This document shows positions 1-7,342 of a stretch of 10,387 nt of DNA, piece after piece; within the stretch, counting starts at the first letter, position 1, and every line of letters starts with the position of its first letter. A model generated the notes under the pieces. The model did not search any database. It was not told the origin of the DNA and saw only the letters and a program-made list of their open reading frames with translations. The stretch comes from Desulfobacterales bacterium (GTDB lineage: Bacteria > Desulfobacterota > Desulfobacteria > Desulfobacterales > C00003106): positions 1 to 10,387 of the forward strand of contig JAUWMN010000027.1 of NCBI GenBank assembly GCA_030613165.1, written 5' to 3'. The translations under genes were made by a program, and so were the position numbers.

Positions 1-429
1 TGTCTGCGAAAAAACGTGATCTTTTCTGAAGAAGGGAAGCTGGCCATTGAACATGAACTAAAAAACACAGGTAAAAGCGCTGCTTCCTGTGCCTTTGGTA
101 TCGAATGGAACTGGTTCCCTCATATTATGGTGACAGGGGAAGGTTCTTTTGAAATCAATGACCATCCCGCATCCTTTGAAGCTCCTTCCACTCACAAAGA
201 AGTAGTCTCGGTTGCCTTTAAGGCCGGCCAGGAGGGCATAGGCCTCACCATGCGGTTTTCCTCTCCCACCTCTCTCAGGGTCTATCCTGTTCATACCGTC
301 TATCAATCAGAAGAGGGTTTTGAAAAAGTCCTCCAGGCTATATCTGTTATGCCGTTCTGGCCTATTGATCTGGAGCCTGGCGAACAATGGAAGACCAGCA
401 TGCAGATTCTGATCAATTCATCTACTTGA
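1..429 (+). CDS. GH57-family alpha-amylase / 4-alpha-glucanotransferase, C-terminal part (5' end outside window)
   Basis: The reading frame is open from base 1, so this is the tail of a gene that starts upstream. The GTG at 16 is not needed as a start. About 142 residues are visible. They resemble the C-terminal beta-sandwich domain (AmyA-gluT_C / DUF1926 type) that follows the catalytic barrel in GH57 amylases and glucanotransferases. Supporting features are an 'IEHELKNTG' strand, a 'GIEWNWFPH' segment, the 'YPVHTVYQSEEGFEKV' stretch and the closing 'PFWPIDLEPGEQW'. These enzymes act on alpha-1,4-glucans such as glycogen or maltodextrin, usually in the cytoplasm. No catalytic residues fall in this part, so the exact reaction cannot be decided here. 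The gene ends in TGA, and no clear terminator follows. It has no evident functional link to the metal-transport genes downstream. The family call is fairly sure and the specific activity is not. Confidence 0.75.
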   Translation, partial: CLRKNVIFSEEGKLAIEHELKNTGKSAASCAFGIEWNWFPHIMVTGEGSFEINDHPASFEAPSTHKEVVSVAFKAGQEGIGLTMRFSSPTSLRVYPVHTVYQSEEGFEKVLQAISVMPFWPIDLEPGEQWKTSMQILINSST

Positions 430-508
430 AAAAGATGATAGATTAAGCAACATAATAGCGAAAATAAGGTAACAGTTCACAGGAGTGATTGAAATGAAGT
501 AAAATGGT

Positions 509-721
509 TCACCGCAGAGGCGCAGAGTACGCAGAGGAAAGATTTTTTGTTTGTCGGGAGACGACAAACAAAAAGGTCTCCAGCCCCTCCGGGGCAAGGT
601 GGCGCCAAGCTCTAACCGTTAATACGTCTGGGGAGCGATTTGTGGCCATAGGCCTGAGTGGTTTTGCCCAATCGTCTTCCGATTGGACAAAAATAAGATT
701 CTCTCTGCGCCTCTGCGGTGA
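509..721. repeat. 213-bp palindromic (MITE/REP-like) element with 19-bp perfect terminal inverted repeats
   Basis: The ends are a perfect 19-bp inverted repeat: left TCACCGCAGAGGCGCAGAG at 509-527, right its complement at 703-721. Three smaller hairpins are nested inside. 544-556 pairs perfectly with 562-574 (13 bp, 5-nt loop). 583-587 pairs with 591-595. 662-674 pairs with 680-692 (12 of 13). Together with the flanks this fills the 365-base gene-free stretch 430-794. The TTCACCGCAGAGGCGCAGAG end motif is one I have seen widely repeated in environmental Proteobacteria and related genomes, which is recollection and not a search result. No transposase is encoded, so if mobile it would be non-autonomous. 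A convincing target-site duplication is not visible. Confidence 0.85.
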
Positions 722-794
722 GTAATAGCTTTTCGATGAAGATTGACCTCTTTGGTTCACGCCCTAGCCCACGGAAACAGGTACAAAAGAAAAA

Positions 795-1760
795 ATGATT
801 ACCAATACACTTAAATTCATCTGTTGCGCGCTTGTTATCTTTTTGTTCCAATCGATTTTTCCCTATTCTGTCGGTGCTGAAAATAAACTACAAGTAATTA
901 CCAGCATCTTCCCCTTTCAGGAGTTTGCCGGAGCAGTAGGTGGCGAGAGGGTGCAGGCAGAGCTTTTACTCCCCCCGGGCGTGGAGGCCCATTCATGGGA
1001 ACCTTCTCCCAGCGATGTGTTGAAGGTCGGACGAGCCGATGTTTTTATTTATGTGGGCGCGGGGATGGAGCCGTACGTTCATGATATTCTGAAGGGAGCC
1101 GCAGGGAAACAGTTGATAGTGCTGGATGCCAGTAAAGAGGTCAGGCTCATCAACAACAAAACCCAATCCTATCATGAGCACGGCAAGAAGCATGAGACAG
1201 AACATGAACATTATAATTCTCACGGTCATCTTGATCCACACCTGTGGCTGGACGTTGAAAATGATATGAAAATCGTAAATAGAATAGCCCGGGTATTTTC
1301 CTCCAAGGACCCTCCCGGGGCTTCGTACTACGCCAAAAACGCTATTGCATATAATAAAAAACTGAGCGCATTGGATGCCAAATACAAAACAGAATTGGAA
1401 CACTGCCGACTACGCACGTTTGTATTTGGGGGACACGCGGCCTTTGCCTACCTCGCCAAACGTTATGGTCTGGAGCAGATCCCTCTTTACGGGATAAACC
1501 CGGATTCTGAACCGACCCCCAGAAAGTTGGCCGAACTGGTAAAAATCTCGCGAAAATACGGAATTAGGCATATATACTTTGAAGAGTTGGTAAGTGACAA
1601 ACTGGCCAGAGTCATGGCAAAAGAAATAGGCGCACAGACCTTAGCGCTCAACCCGGGGGGAAATCTGACCCGGGATCAGCTTCGCAAAGGTATCACATTT
1701 CTTGACATAATGGAGCAAAACCTTAAAAACCTTAAGAAAGGTCTTGGGTGTGACAACTGA
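795..1760 (+). CDS. znuA: Periplasmic metal-binding protein of a zinc (or manganese) ABC transporter, ZnuA/TroA family
   Basis: This is a cluster 9 (TroA/ZnuA/MntC) solute-binding protein of 321 residues. It captures Zn2+ (or Mn2+) in the periplasm and hands it to the ZnuBC permease. Residues 1-28 form a signal peptide with likely cleavage after V-G-A. The expected metal ligands are visible: His66 in 'GVEAHSWEP', His149 in 'LDPHLWLD', His214 in 'FGGHAAFAYL' and Glu263/264 in 'YFEEL'. Between the first and second ligand lies a His/Glu-rich loop (about residues 126-145, with eight His). Such a loop is typical of zinc-specific ZnuA and argues for zinc over manganese. The ATG at 795 is preceded only by a weak A-rich ribosome site; a better one at 481-485 lies upstream of the repeat element. 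The gene overlaps znuC. I could not recognise a Zur operator upstream. Confidence 0.92.
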   Translation: MITNTLKFICCALVIFLFQSIFPYSVGAENKLQVITSIFPFQEFAGAVGGERVQAELLLPPGVEAHSWEPSPSDVLKVGRADVFIYVGAGMEPYVHDILKGAAGKQLIVLDASKEVRLINNKTQSYHEHGKKHETEHEHYNSHGHLDPHLWLDVENDMKIVNRIARVFSSKDPPGASYYAKNAIAYNKKLSALDAKYKTELEHCRLRTFVFGGHAAFAYLAKRYGLEQIPLYGINPDSEPTPRKLAELVKISRKYGIRHIYFEELVSDKLARVMAKEIGAQTLALNPGGNLTRDQLRKGITFLDIMEQNLKNLKKGLGCDN

Positions 1761-2505
1761 CAGCGTACAGGTCAGAGTAGAGAAGGTGGATTTTTCTTAT
1801 GAAGCGACCCATGTGCTCATAGAAGTTGACCTTACGATTACCCGGGGAGATTTCTTAGCCATCATAGGTCCCAACGGGTCCGGCAAGTCCACCCTCCTTA
1901 AAATCATATTGGGTCTACTCCCTGTTCAACAAGGGAACGTTATTCTCTTCGGTCAGGAGCCGGCGCATTTTTCACAGTGGTCCAAAATCGGATATGTTCC
2001 ACAGACAATAGCCCATTCGGGGGTCCTCTTCCCCGCTTCGGTGGAAGAGGTGGTGGCAATGGGCCTTTTGTCCAAAAAGAAGTTCCCCAAGATTCTTAGA
2101 CACCGGGATAAAGAGTCGGTGGAAAAGGCCCTGGAACGAGTTAACATGAATGATTTCAGGAGACGTCGTATCGGAGAATTATCCGGCGGCCAACAACAGC
2201 GGATCTTTATCGCCCGGGCAATTGTCAACGAACCGGAGATCCTGTTTTTAGACGAACCAACTGCCGGTGTGGATGCCGAAACCCAACAACGATTTTATGA
2301 GATGCTGGATATGTTGAATAAAGATCACGACATCACAATTGTTATGGTTACCCATGATGTGGGGATAGTAACCAAACATGTAAACAAGGTGGCCTGTCTG
2401 AACCAGCGCCTGGTTTTCCACGGCACCCACGACGAATTCTGCTCTTCCTCCGTGGTGCAGGACATTTTAAAAGGGGAACACCATTTGGTTTGTCATCGGC
2501 ATTGA
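1750..2505 (+). CDS. znuC: Zinc/manganese ABC transporter ATP-binding protein, ZnuC family
   Basis: This is the cytoplasmic ATPase that powers metal uptake through ZnuB. Counting from the longest frame (TTG at 1744), all ABC motifs are present: Walker A GPNGSGKST at residues 42-50, Q-loop in 'GYVPQ', signature LSGGQQQR from 146, Walker B ILFLDEP at 166-172 and the H-loop histidine at 204. The C-terminus is short and His-rich ('HHLVCHRH'), as is common in this subfamily. Two starts are possible. The ribosome site AAAGG at 1737-1741 is 2 bases from the TTG at 1744 but 8 bases from the GTG at 1750, so I choose GTG (251 residues). The gene then overlaps the znuA stop by 11 bases, which implies translational coupling. 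It ends in TGA. The permease gene follows only after a repeat element. Confidence 0.93.
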   Translation: MTTDSVQVRVEKVDFSYEATHVLIEVDLTITRGDFLAIIGPNGSGKSTLLKIILGLLPVQQGNVILFGQEPAHFSQWSKIGYVPQTIAHSGVLFPASVEEVVAMGLLSKKKFPKILRHRDKESVEKALERVNMNDFRRRRIGELSGGQQQRIFIARAIVNEPEILFLDEPTAGVDAETQQRFYEMLDMLNKDHDITIVMVTHDVGIVTKHVNKVACLNQRLVFHGTHDEFCSSSVVQDILKGEHHLVCHRH

Positions 2506-2521
2506 AAACGTAACCGTTTAC

Positions 2522-2705
2522 TTCACCGCAAAGACGCAAAGTTTTAAGGTCTATTAAAGTTTGAAGTGAGCTAAAGTGCCTAAAGTGAGCTAAAGTTGTG
2601 GAACTTGCCTTCGGCAAGGACAATTATAGAACAGATAAAATTCCTTACCTTTAGGCACTTCAAACTTTAGTTCACTTTAGCTCACTTCAGATACTTTGCG
2701 GTGAA
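2522..2705. repeat. 184-bp palindromic element between znuC and znuB, related to the 509-721 element
   Basis: A perfect 12-bp terminal inverted repeat (TTCACCGCAAAG at 2522-2533; complement at 2694-2705) bounds a second, inner inverted repeat. The inner one is TGAAGTGAGCTAAAGTG at 2562-2578, exactly complementary to 2673-2689 (17 bp). A further pair, 2555-2568 with 2656-2669, gives alternative folds. The 14-mer AAGTGAGCTAAAGT occurs twice in direct order (2564-2577 and 2583-2596). In the middle, 2604-2618 is a perfect small hairpin (CTTGCC TTC GGCAAG) with a cUUCGg tip. The left end TTCACCGCAAAGACGCAAAG differs from that of the 509-721 element by three G-to-A changes in 20 bases, so the two belong to one family. 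No protein is encoded. Confidence 0.85.
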
Positions 2706-2721
2706 ATATTACTATCTTATT

Positions 2722-2748
2722 ATCCAGTTCATCCTGTAAATCCTGTCT
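2722..2748. repeat. Three tandem 9-base units (ATCCnGTnn) just upstream of znuB
   Basis: The units are ATCCAGTTC, ATCCTGTAA and ATCCTGTCT, contiguous at 2722-2730, 2731-2739 and 2740-2748. They sit between the palindromic element and the znuB ribosome site. I recall similar 'ATCCTGTnAATCCTGT' strings scattered in intergenic DNA of many environmental bacteria, but could not check. No function is evident. Confidence 0.55.
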
Positions 2749-2768
2749 AATTAAAAGAGGTATTGCAT

Positions 2769-3605
2769 TTGGAAGCAATCTTTTCCTACGGTTTCATGCA
2801 GAGGGCGCTTATCGCGGGACTGGCCGTGGCCGTGACCTGCGCCATCCTGGGCGTCTTTCTCATTCTTAGGAAGGACGCCATGATAGGCCATGGTCTTGCT
2901 CACGTGACTTTCGGAGGCGTGGCCCTGGGACTTTTTTTGCAGGTTACTCCTATCTTGGCGGCCATGGCAGTCTCCGTATTGGCAGCCCTTGGGATTCTGA
3001 AACTCAAGGAAAAGGCTGGGCTGTACGAAGACACGGCATTGGGTATATTTGCCAGCGTCGGCATGGCGACAGGTATCATCCTCGTAAGTCTGGCAGGGAG
3101 TTTTAACGTCAATCTTTTGAGTTTTTTATTTGGAAACATTCTTGCTATTGAACTATTTGAGGTCTGGTTATCTCTGGGACTCACCGTAGCAGTCCTCTTG
3201 ACTGTTTCACTTTTTTACCATGAGTTGTTTTACCTGACCTTTGACCCTGAATCTGCCGCAACCGCCGGAATCAAGGTCAAAAGATTAGAAGCGGTATTAG
3301 CGGTGCTGTCCGCGGTAACCGTAGTTTTGGGCATGAAAGTAGTGGGGATACTCCTTGTGGCCGCATTAGTGGTAATACCTTCCGCGGCAGGTCTCATGCT
3401 GGCCGGCAACTTCCGCCAGGCCATGCTTATTTCTGCCGTGGTAGCTATCCTATCGGTTTTCCTGGGCCTGTTGAGCGCCTTCTACTGGGACCTTCCCGCT
3501 TCAGGCTCCATCGTTATGCTCTCCTTTCTTTTTTTTCTCATGTTATTTGCGGTACGTGTTTTGAAAAGGAGAGTAAACCGAGTAAAATCCGGCATTTTGT
3601 CTTGA
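2769..3605 (+). CDS. znuB: Zinc/manganese ABC transporter membrane permease, ZnuB family (ABC-3)
   Basis: This is the inner-membrane channel subunit that pairs with ZnuC and receives metal from ZnuA. The protein is almost entirely hydrophobic, with about seven to eight membrane helices. Near the N-terminus is the family's 'LRKDAMIGHGLAHVTFGGVALG' region (shown here as in the sequence, about residues 35-56), which contacts the ATPase. The conserved 'KVVGILLVAALVVIPSAAGLMLA' helix lies at about residues 190-212. Length (278-280 residues) is normal. The longest frame starts at TTG 2763, but AGAGG at 2756-2760 is only 2 bases from it and 8 bases from the TTG at 2769. I therefore prefer 2769, a rare start codon either way. 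Its separation from znuC by a repeat element is unusual for this operon. The gene ends in TGA. Confidence 0.92.
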   Translation: MEAIFSYGFMQRALIAGLAVAVTCAILGVFLILRKDAMIGHGLAHVTFGGVALGLFLQVTPILAAMAVSVLAALGILKLKEKAGLYEDTALGIFASVGMATGIILVSLAGSFNVNLLSFLFGNILAIELFEVWLSLGLTVAVLLTVSLFYHELFYLTFDPESAATAGIKVKRLEAVLAVLSAVTVVLGMKVVGILLVAALVVIPSAAGLMLAGNFRQAMLISAVVAILSVFLGLLSAFYWDLPASGSIVMLSFLFFLMLFAVRVLKRRVNRVKSGILS

Positions 3606-3627
3606 CACCCTTCCTGAAATACGTTAC

Positions 3628-3648
3628 CAAAAAGGATTCAACTTTTTG
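3628..3648. other. Small AT-rich hairpin between znuB and lysS
   Basis: CAAAAAG at 3628-3634 is perfectly complementary to CTTTTTG at 3642-3648 around a 7-base loop. The stem has only two G-C pairs and the 3' arm holds five T, so it could be a weak terminator for the znu operon. It could also arise by chance in A/T-rich DNA. Confidence 0.25.
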
Positions 3649-3664
3649 AAAGGTTTGGAGATAT

Positions 3665-5146
3665 ATGCAAGAGATAAGTGAAGTGATTCGCAAATGTCAT
3701 GAAAAGGCAAAAAGCATGGCCGCCGACGGTATTGATCTCTACCCGAATGATTTTAAGGTAGAACATGCGGTCTCTGATATTTGGCGGTATTTGGAAGAAA
3801 ATAAAGAAATAGAAGAGGAAAGCCCCGTCTTTATTGCGGCCGGCCGGGTTATATCTATGAGACGATTCGGGAAGGCCGCCTTTTTCCACATATTGGACCG
3901 CACGGGAAAAATTCAGGCTTATATTCAGCAAAACGAGGTTGGTAAAGAACCTTACGCTATCTTTAAAAAGATCGACAGGGGGGATTATGTTGGCTTAAAA
4001 GGGACGGTGTTTCAAACAAAGACCGGAGAGTGGTCATTGTTGGTTCATGAGTTTTTCCTTGTTGCTAAAGCCATCCGTCCTCTGCCGGAAAAATTTCATG
4101 GATTGAAAGATCCTGAAAAAAGATACAGACAGCGTTATCTTGACCTGATCATGAACCAGAATGTCAGGGAGATTTTTTTAAAGAGAAGTCTTATTGTTCA
4201 GGCATTTCGCAATTTTTTGGTCGACCGAGATTTTTGTGAAGTGGAAACACCGATGATGCAGCCGATTCCGGGAGGGGCGGAGGCCAAGCCATTCAAAACT
4301 TACCATAACGCCCTTGGTATGGAACTGTTTTTGAGAATTGCCCCGGAACTATATCTTAAGCGTTTGGTAATAGGAGGGGTTGAACGGGTTTTTGAAATCA
4401 ATAGAAATTTCAGGAACGAGGGGGTCTCCACGCAACACAATCCTGAATTCACTATGCTTGAATTCTATCAGGCCTATGCTACTTATGAGGATCTGATGAA
4501 ATTGACTGAAGAAATGTTTCTGTTTGTGGCTAAAGAAGTTGTAGGGGACGCTACTATTGTATACCAGGAAAATGAAATTGACCTTAGTCCGCCATGGCAG
4601 CGTATGACACTATATGATGCTTTAACAACATTAGGCGGAATGCCCCCTGAAATTGTGGATGATAAAGAGAAACTGACAGCCTTTGCGACAGAGCGCTCAA
4701 TACCTCTACAGAAGAGCCATAAGCGGGGAAAGATATTGGCCAAATTATTTGACGTCTTGGTAGAGCCAAAGTTAATCCAGCCCACATTTATCACTGGTTA
4801 TCCTACGGATATTTCCCCTCTTTCCAGAAAGAATTCTTCCGATCCCAGCCTTACGGATCGTTTTGAGCTGTTTATCGCGGGCCGCGAAATCGCTAATGGT
4901 TTCTCCGAGTTGAACGATCCGGTTGATCAGAAAGAACGCTTTTTGCAGCAGGTTGCTGATCGGGATGCCGGAGATGAAGAGGCTCATTATATGGATGCTG
5001 AGTATATTCAAGCGCTCGAGTATGGCATGCCTCCCGCTGCGGGAGAAGGAATAGGAATAGACCGAGTTGTTATGCTGCTAACGAATGCGCCCTCCATTCG
5101 TGAGGTAATTTTTTTCCCTCACTTAAAAACAGCACAAAAGAGGTAG
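3665..5146 (+). CDS. lysS: Lysyl-tRNA synthetase, class II
   Basis: This enzyme charges tRNA-Lys with lysine using ATP, in the cytoplasm. The 493-residue length is typical. An N-terminal OB-fold anticodon-binding domain covers about residues 55-142. The class II catalytic core follows, beginning near 'RYRQRYLDL' at 153-160. Motif 2 is at 249-253 (FRNEG) followed by 'STQHNPEFTMLEFYQAY'. Motif 3 is at 460-467 (GEGIGIDR). GGAG at 3657-3660 lies 4 bases before the ATG at 3665. The gene ends in TAG at 5144-5146, just past 'IREVIFFPHLK', the usual end of the family. That stop lies inside the left end of the 5140-5281 inverted repeat, so the last codons and the stop are contributed by the repeat. 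lolC follows after 148 bases. Confidence 0.97.
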   Translation: MQEISEVIRKCHEKAKSMAADGIDLYPNDFKVEHAVSDIWRYLEENKEIEEESPVFIAAGRVISMRRFGKAAFFHILDRTGKIQAYIQQNEVGKEPYAIFKKIDRGDYVGLKGTVFQTKTGEWSLLVHEFFLVAKAIRPLPEKFHGLKDPEKRYRQRYLDLIMNQNVREIFLKRSLIVQAFRNFLVDRDFCEVETPMMQPIPGGAEAKPFKTYHNALGMELFLRIAPELYLKRLVIGGVERVFEINRNFRNEGVSTQHNPEFTMLEFYQAYATYEDLMKLTEEMFLFVAKEVVGDATIVYQENEIDLSPPWQRMTLYDALTTLGGMPPEIVDDKEKLTAFATERSIPLQKSHKRGKILAKLFDVLVEPKLIQPTFITGYPTDISPLSRKNSSDPSLTDRFELFIAGREIANGFSELNDPVDQKERFLQQVADRDAGDEEAHYMDAEYIQALEYGMPPAAGEGIGIDRVVMLLTNAPSIREVIFFPHLKTAQKR

Positions 5147-5281
5147 TTTCAAAATGTTCAATTTTGTCCAAGGTCAAGAAAGGCGAAGATTTTAACCGCA
5201 GGAATACTTTGGGTATTTCGAGGATCAAAAGCTGAGCCTGACGCAGAGATTGGGCAAAAGGGGACGTTTTGCAACTGCCTC
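5140..5281. repeat. 142-bp imperfect inverted-repeat element between lysS and lolC
   Basis: The ends 5140-5171 (starting GAGGTAGTTTCAAAATG) and 5250-5281 (ending CGTTTTGCAACTGCCTC) are complementary at 25 of 32 positions. The complementarity resumes towards the centre: about 5188-5208 pairs imperfectly with 5210-5232, around a central GAATAC-TTTG-GGTATTTC hairpin. The whole element can therefore fold into one long stem. Its left end contains the lysS stop codon TAG (5144-5146). Its right end stops 3 bases before the lolC ribosome site. It fills almost the entire 148-base gap and encodes no transposase. A short 'AACCGCAG' and 'ACGCAGAG' recall the other elements here, but the resemblance is weak. 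Confidence 0.7.
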
Positions 5282-5294
5282 AAAAAGGATAACA

Positions 5295-6554
5295 ATGGCA
5301 TTTGAATGGTTTATAGGCACTCGTTATTTGCGTGCCAAACGGAGACAGTCCTTTATTTCGATCATTACCGTGATATCGATTGCCGGGGTCACTGTAGGGG
5401 TCATGGCATTGATTGTTGTCATTGCAGTCATGACAGGGTTTGAGACGGATTTGAGAGAAAAAATTCTTGGCGTGACTTCGCACATTGTTGTGATGCAACA
5501 CGGAGGTGGTATAGAGGATCATCATGCTTTACGCAAGCAGGTGGAAAAAATTGACGGAGTAATTGCGGCAACCCCGTTCACTTATACCCAGGTAATGTTA
5601 AAATCAGCATCAAAAGTTTCCGGGGCTATCTTAAGAGGAATTGAACCACAAACAGCTGGTCGGGTGGTTGATATTGAAAAAAATCTTACGAAGGGGAGCC
5701 TGAAGACGCTTGAAGACCCCAAAAAATCTGACGGGTCTTCCCCGGGAAGGCCTGGTGGCATTGCACCCGGTATCATCCTTGGCAGGGAACTGGCTATAAC
5801 CCTTGGTGTGAGGGAAAACGACGTAGTATATGTAATTTCTCCCAGAGGGATGCTTACTCCAATCGGGCAGGTCCCCGGCATGAAGAGATTCAGGGTATCG
5901 GGAATCTTTAAGTCAGGTATGTACGAGTATGATTCGTCGTTGGCCTATATTGGTTTACACGAGGCGCAAAAGATATTGAGAATGGGCGATAAGGTAACTG
6001 GGATCGAAATACGGGTCCGGGACATTTACGAGGCTGGATCTATTGCCCGGTTGGTTGAGGATTCTTTGGGCTTTCGATACTGGACACGTGATTGGATGCG
6101 CATGAACAGAAATCTCTTTTCAGCCCTGAAACTTGAAAAAACCGTCATGTTTATCATCCTTACATTAATTGTTTTAGTCGCTGCTTTCAATATCGCCGGC
6201 ACATTGATCATGATGGTCATGGATAAGAATAAAGACATTGCCATCTTGAAGTCTATGGGAGCGACAAACCAGAGCATTAAAAAGATATTTGTCTATGAAG
6301 GATTAATCATAGGGATTGTCGGAACATTTTTGGGGGTGTGTGGAGGCGCTCTACTGTGTTGGCTGCTTGCGCAATACAAGTTTATAGAATTGCCGGGCGA
6401 TGTTTATTACATTTCTACGCTTCCGGTTCGGATGGAGTTTCTGGACATAGCTATAATTGCGTTTGGAGCTATTGCCATCAGTTTTCTGGCCACCCTGTAT
6501 CCGGCTCGACAGGCAGCCGGATTAGATCCTGCACAGGCGCTTCGTTATGAATAA
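5295..6554 (+). CDS. lolC: Lipoprotein-releasing system transmembrane protein, LolC/LolE family
   Basis: This is the inner-membrane subunit that, with LolD, extracts outer-membrane lipoproteins from the inner membrane and passes them to LolA. The 419-residue protein has the family layout. TM1 is at about residues 20-45 ('[21 protein letters not shown]'), followed by a large periplasmic domain (about 46-280). Three C-terminal helices lie at about 283-307, 332-362 and 383-405. The cytoplasmic 'ILKSMGAT' coupling motif is at 317-324 and the closing '[18 protein letters not shown]' is typical. The frame is open further upstream to TTG 5250, but AAGGA at 5285-5289 is 5 bases before ATG 5295 and the family starts there. 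Upstream codons fall in the repeat element. Only one lolC/E gene is seen, so a homodimeric LolC is likely. It overlaps lolD by 8 bases. Confidence 0.94.
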   Translation: MAFEWFIGTRYLRAKRRQSFISIITVISIAGVTVGVMALIVVIAVMTGFETDLREKILGVTSHIVVMQHGGGIEDHHALRKQVEKIDGVIAATPFTYTQVMLKSASKVSGAILRGIEPQTAGRVVDIEKNLTKGSLKTLEDPKKSDGSSPGRPGGIAPGIILGRELAITLGVRENDVVYVISPRGMLTPIGQVPGMKRFRVSGIFKSGMYEYDSSLAYIGLHEAQKILRMGDKVTGIEIRVRDIYEAGSIARLVEDSLGFRYWTRDWMRMNRNLFSALKLEKTVMFIILTLIVLVAAFNIAGTLIMMVMDKNKDIAILKSMGATNQSIKKIFVYEGLIIGIVGTFLGVCGGALLCWLLAQYKFIELPGDVYYISTLPVRMEFLDIAIIAFGAIAISFLATLYPARQAAGLDPAQALRYE

Positions 6555-7254
6555 ATCGGTTCCAATGATAACCATACAAAACCTTTTTAAAGGATTTAAG
6601 AGCGGGGAAAATGTCGTAGAGGTCCTAAAAGGCATAGACCTGGATATAGGGGAGAGAAGTACCACGGCTATTGTCGGAGCTTCCGGTGTTGGCAAATCGA
6701 CCCTCCTTCACATAATGGGGACTATTGAGCGACCGGACACAGGGAAGATGTTGTTTCAGGGAAAAGATGTCTTTGCATTCGACGATGAGGATTTAGCACA
6801 GTTTAGAAACCGCTCAATCGGTTTTATATTTCAATTTCACCATCTCCTGCCGGAATTCAACGCGCTTGAAAACGTAATGATGCCCGCTCTAATCAGCAGA
6901 ATGAAGCGATCAGAAGCAATGGCCAAGGCAGAGTCTGTCCTGGATCGCGTCGGTCTTTCAGGACGTCTTACGCACCGGGTAGGTGAGCTGTCTGGTGGAG
7001 AGCAGCAGCGTGTCGCCATAGCACGATCATTGGTCTTGCAGCCGGCAGTCCTTTTGGCTGATGAACCGACAGGGAACCTGGACACAAAAAACAGCCGCAA
7101 GATCCATGAGATGCTTCTTTTATTGAACAAAGAATTGGGAATTACCCTAATAGTAGTAACCCACAGCAAAGAATTGGCCGACTTGATGGAACATTGTGTT
7201 ACATTAGTAGACGGCAAAGTGGAAAAAGTGAGTAAATTGAAGCTCGGAGATTGA
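6547..7254 (+). CDS. lolD: Lipoprotein-releasing system ATP-binding protein LolD
   Basis: This is the cytoplasmic ATPase of the LolCD(E) complex. It belongs to the MacB/LolD/FtsE group of ABC proteins, and its 235 residues match the family length. Walker [10 protein letters not shown] is at 44-52. The family-typical '[23 protein letters not shown]' Q-loop region follows. The signature LSGGEQQR starts at 148, Walker B VLLADEP is at 168-174 and the H-loop histidine is at 206. The ATG lies inside the lolC end ('TATGAATAA'), giving an 8-base overlap, so translation is probably coupled; no strong ribosome site is needed or seen. The last five codons and the TGA stop run into a heptad repeat that begins at 7236, so the 'LKLGD' tail may be acquired sequence. 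bamA follows 88 bases later. Confidence 0.95.
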   Translation: MNKSVPMITIQNLFKGFKSGENVVEVLKGIDLDIGERSTTAIVGASGVGKSTLLHIMGTIERPDTGKMLFQGKDVFAFDDEDLAQFRNRSIGFIFQFHHLLPEFNALENVMMPALISRMKRSEAMAKAESVLDRVGLSGRLTHRVGELSGGEQQRVAIARSLVLQPAVLLADEPTGNLDTKNSRKIHEMLLLLNKELGITLIVVTHSKELADLMEHCVTLVDGKVEKVSKLKLGD

Positions 7255-7327
7255 AGATCGAAGATTTAATGAAATTGCTATTATTCAACTATTCAATCGT
7301 CAATCGTCAATCGAAAATCGTCAATTG
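7236..7327. repeat. Inverted arrays of 7-base units spanning the lolD end and the lolD-bamA gap
   Basis: From 7236 run five consecutive heptads: ATTGAAG, CTCGGAG, ATTGAAG, ATCGAAG, ATTTAAT (7236-7270). After a short spacer, five more run at 7293-7327: TCAATCG three times, AAAATCG, TCAATTG. The second set is roughly the reverse complement of the first (CGATTGA against ATTGAAG in shifted phase), so the two halves can pair imperfectly into a stem. The lolD stop codon (7252-7254) lies in the third unit of the left set. The bamA ribosome site starts 6 bases after the right set. No terminator-like T run is present. Confidence 0.7.
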
Positions 7328-7342
7328 TCTATAAGGTCTCAC

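Noticed and set aside
504..725. 73-residue ORF starting 'MVHRRGAEYAEERFF' on the + strand and its antisense partner
   Set aside because: It is simply the translation of the palindromic element, beginning and ending in the inverted repeats. There is no ribosome site or protein-like composition.
722..794. Search for a Zur or MntR operator upstream of znuA
   Set aside because: No palindrome of the expected type could be recognised in this stretch or in 430-508.
993..1403. 136-residue antisense ORF opposite znuA
   Set aside because: The + strand frame has clear ZnuA metal ligands and a signal peptide. The antisense product resembles nothing recognisable.
3602..3630. TTGACA at 3602-3607 overlapping the znuB stop as a lysS promoter
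   Set aside because: At a normal spacing the -10 region is TACCAA or similar, only about half matching, so I do not call a promoter.
5147..5305. Readthrough of the lysS TAG would add 52 codons in frame
   Set aside because: LysS already ends at the normal family position, and the extension is the inverted-repeat element. An open run of this length is not rare by chance, so TAG is taken as a true stop.
7293..7327. Short heptad repeats as a CRISPR-like array or operator cluster
   Set aside because: The units are contiguous with no spacers, and they have an inverted counterpart on the other side. Nothing fits a CRISPR array, and no regulator is linked.
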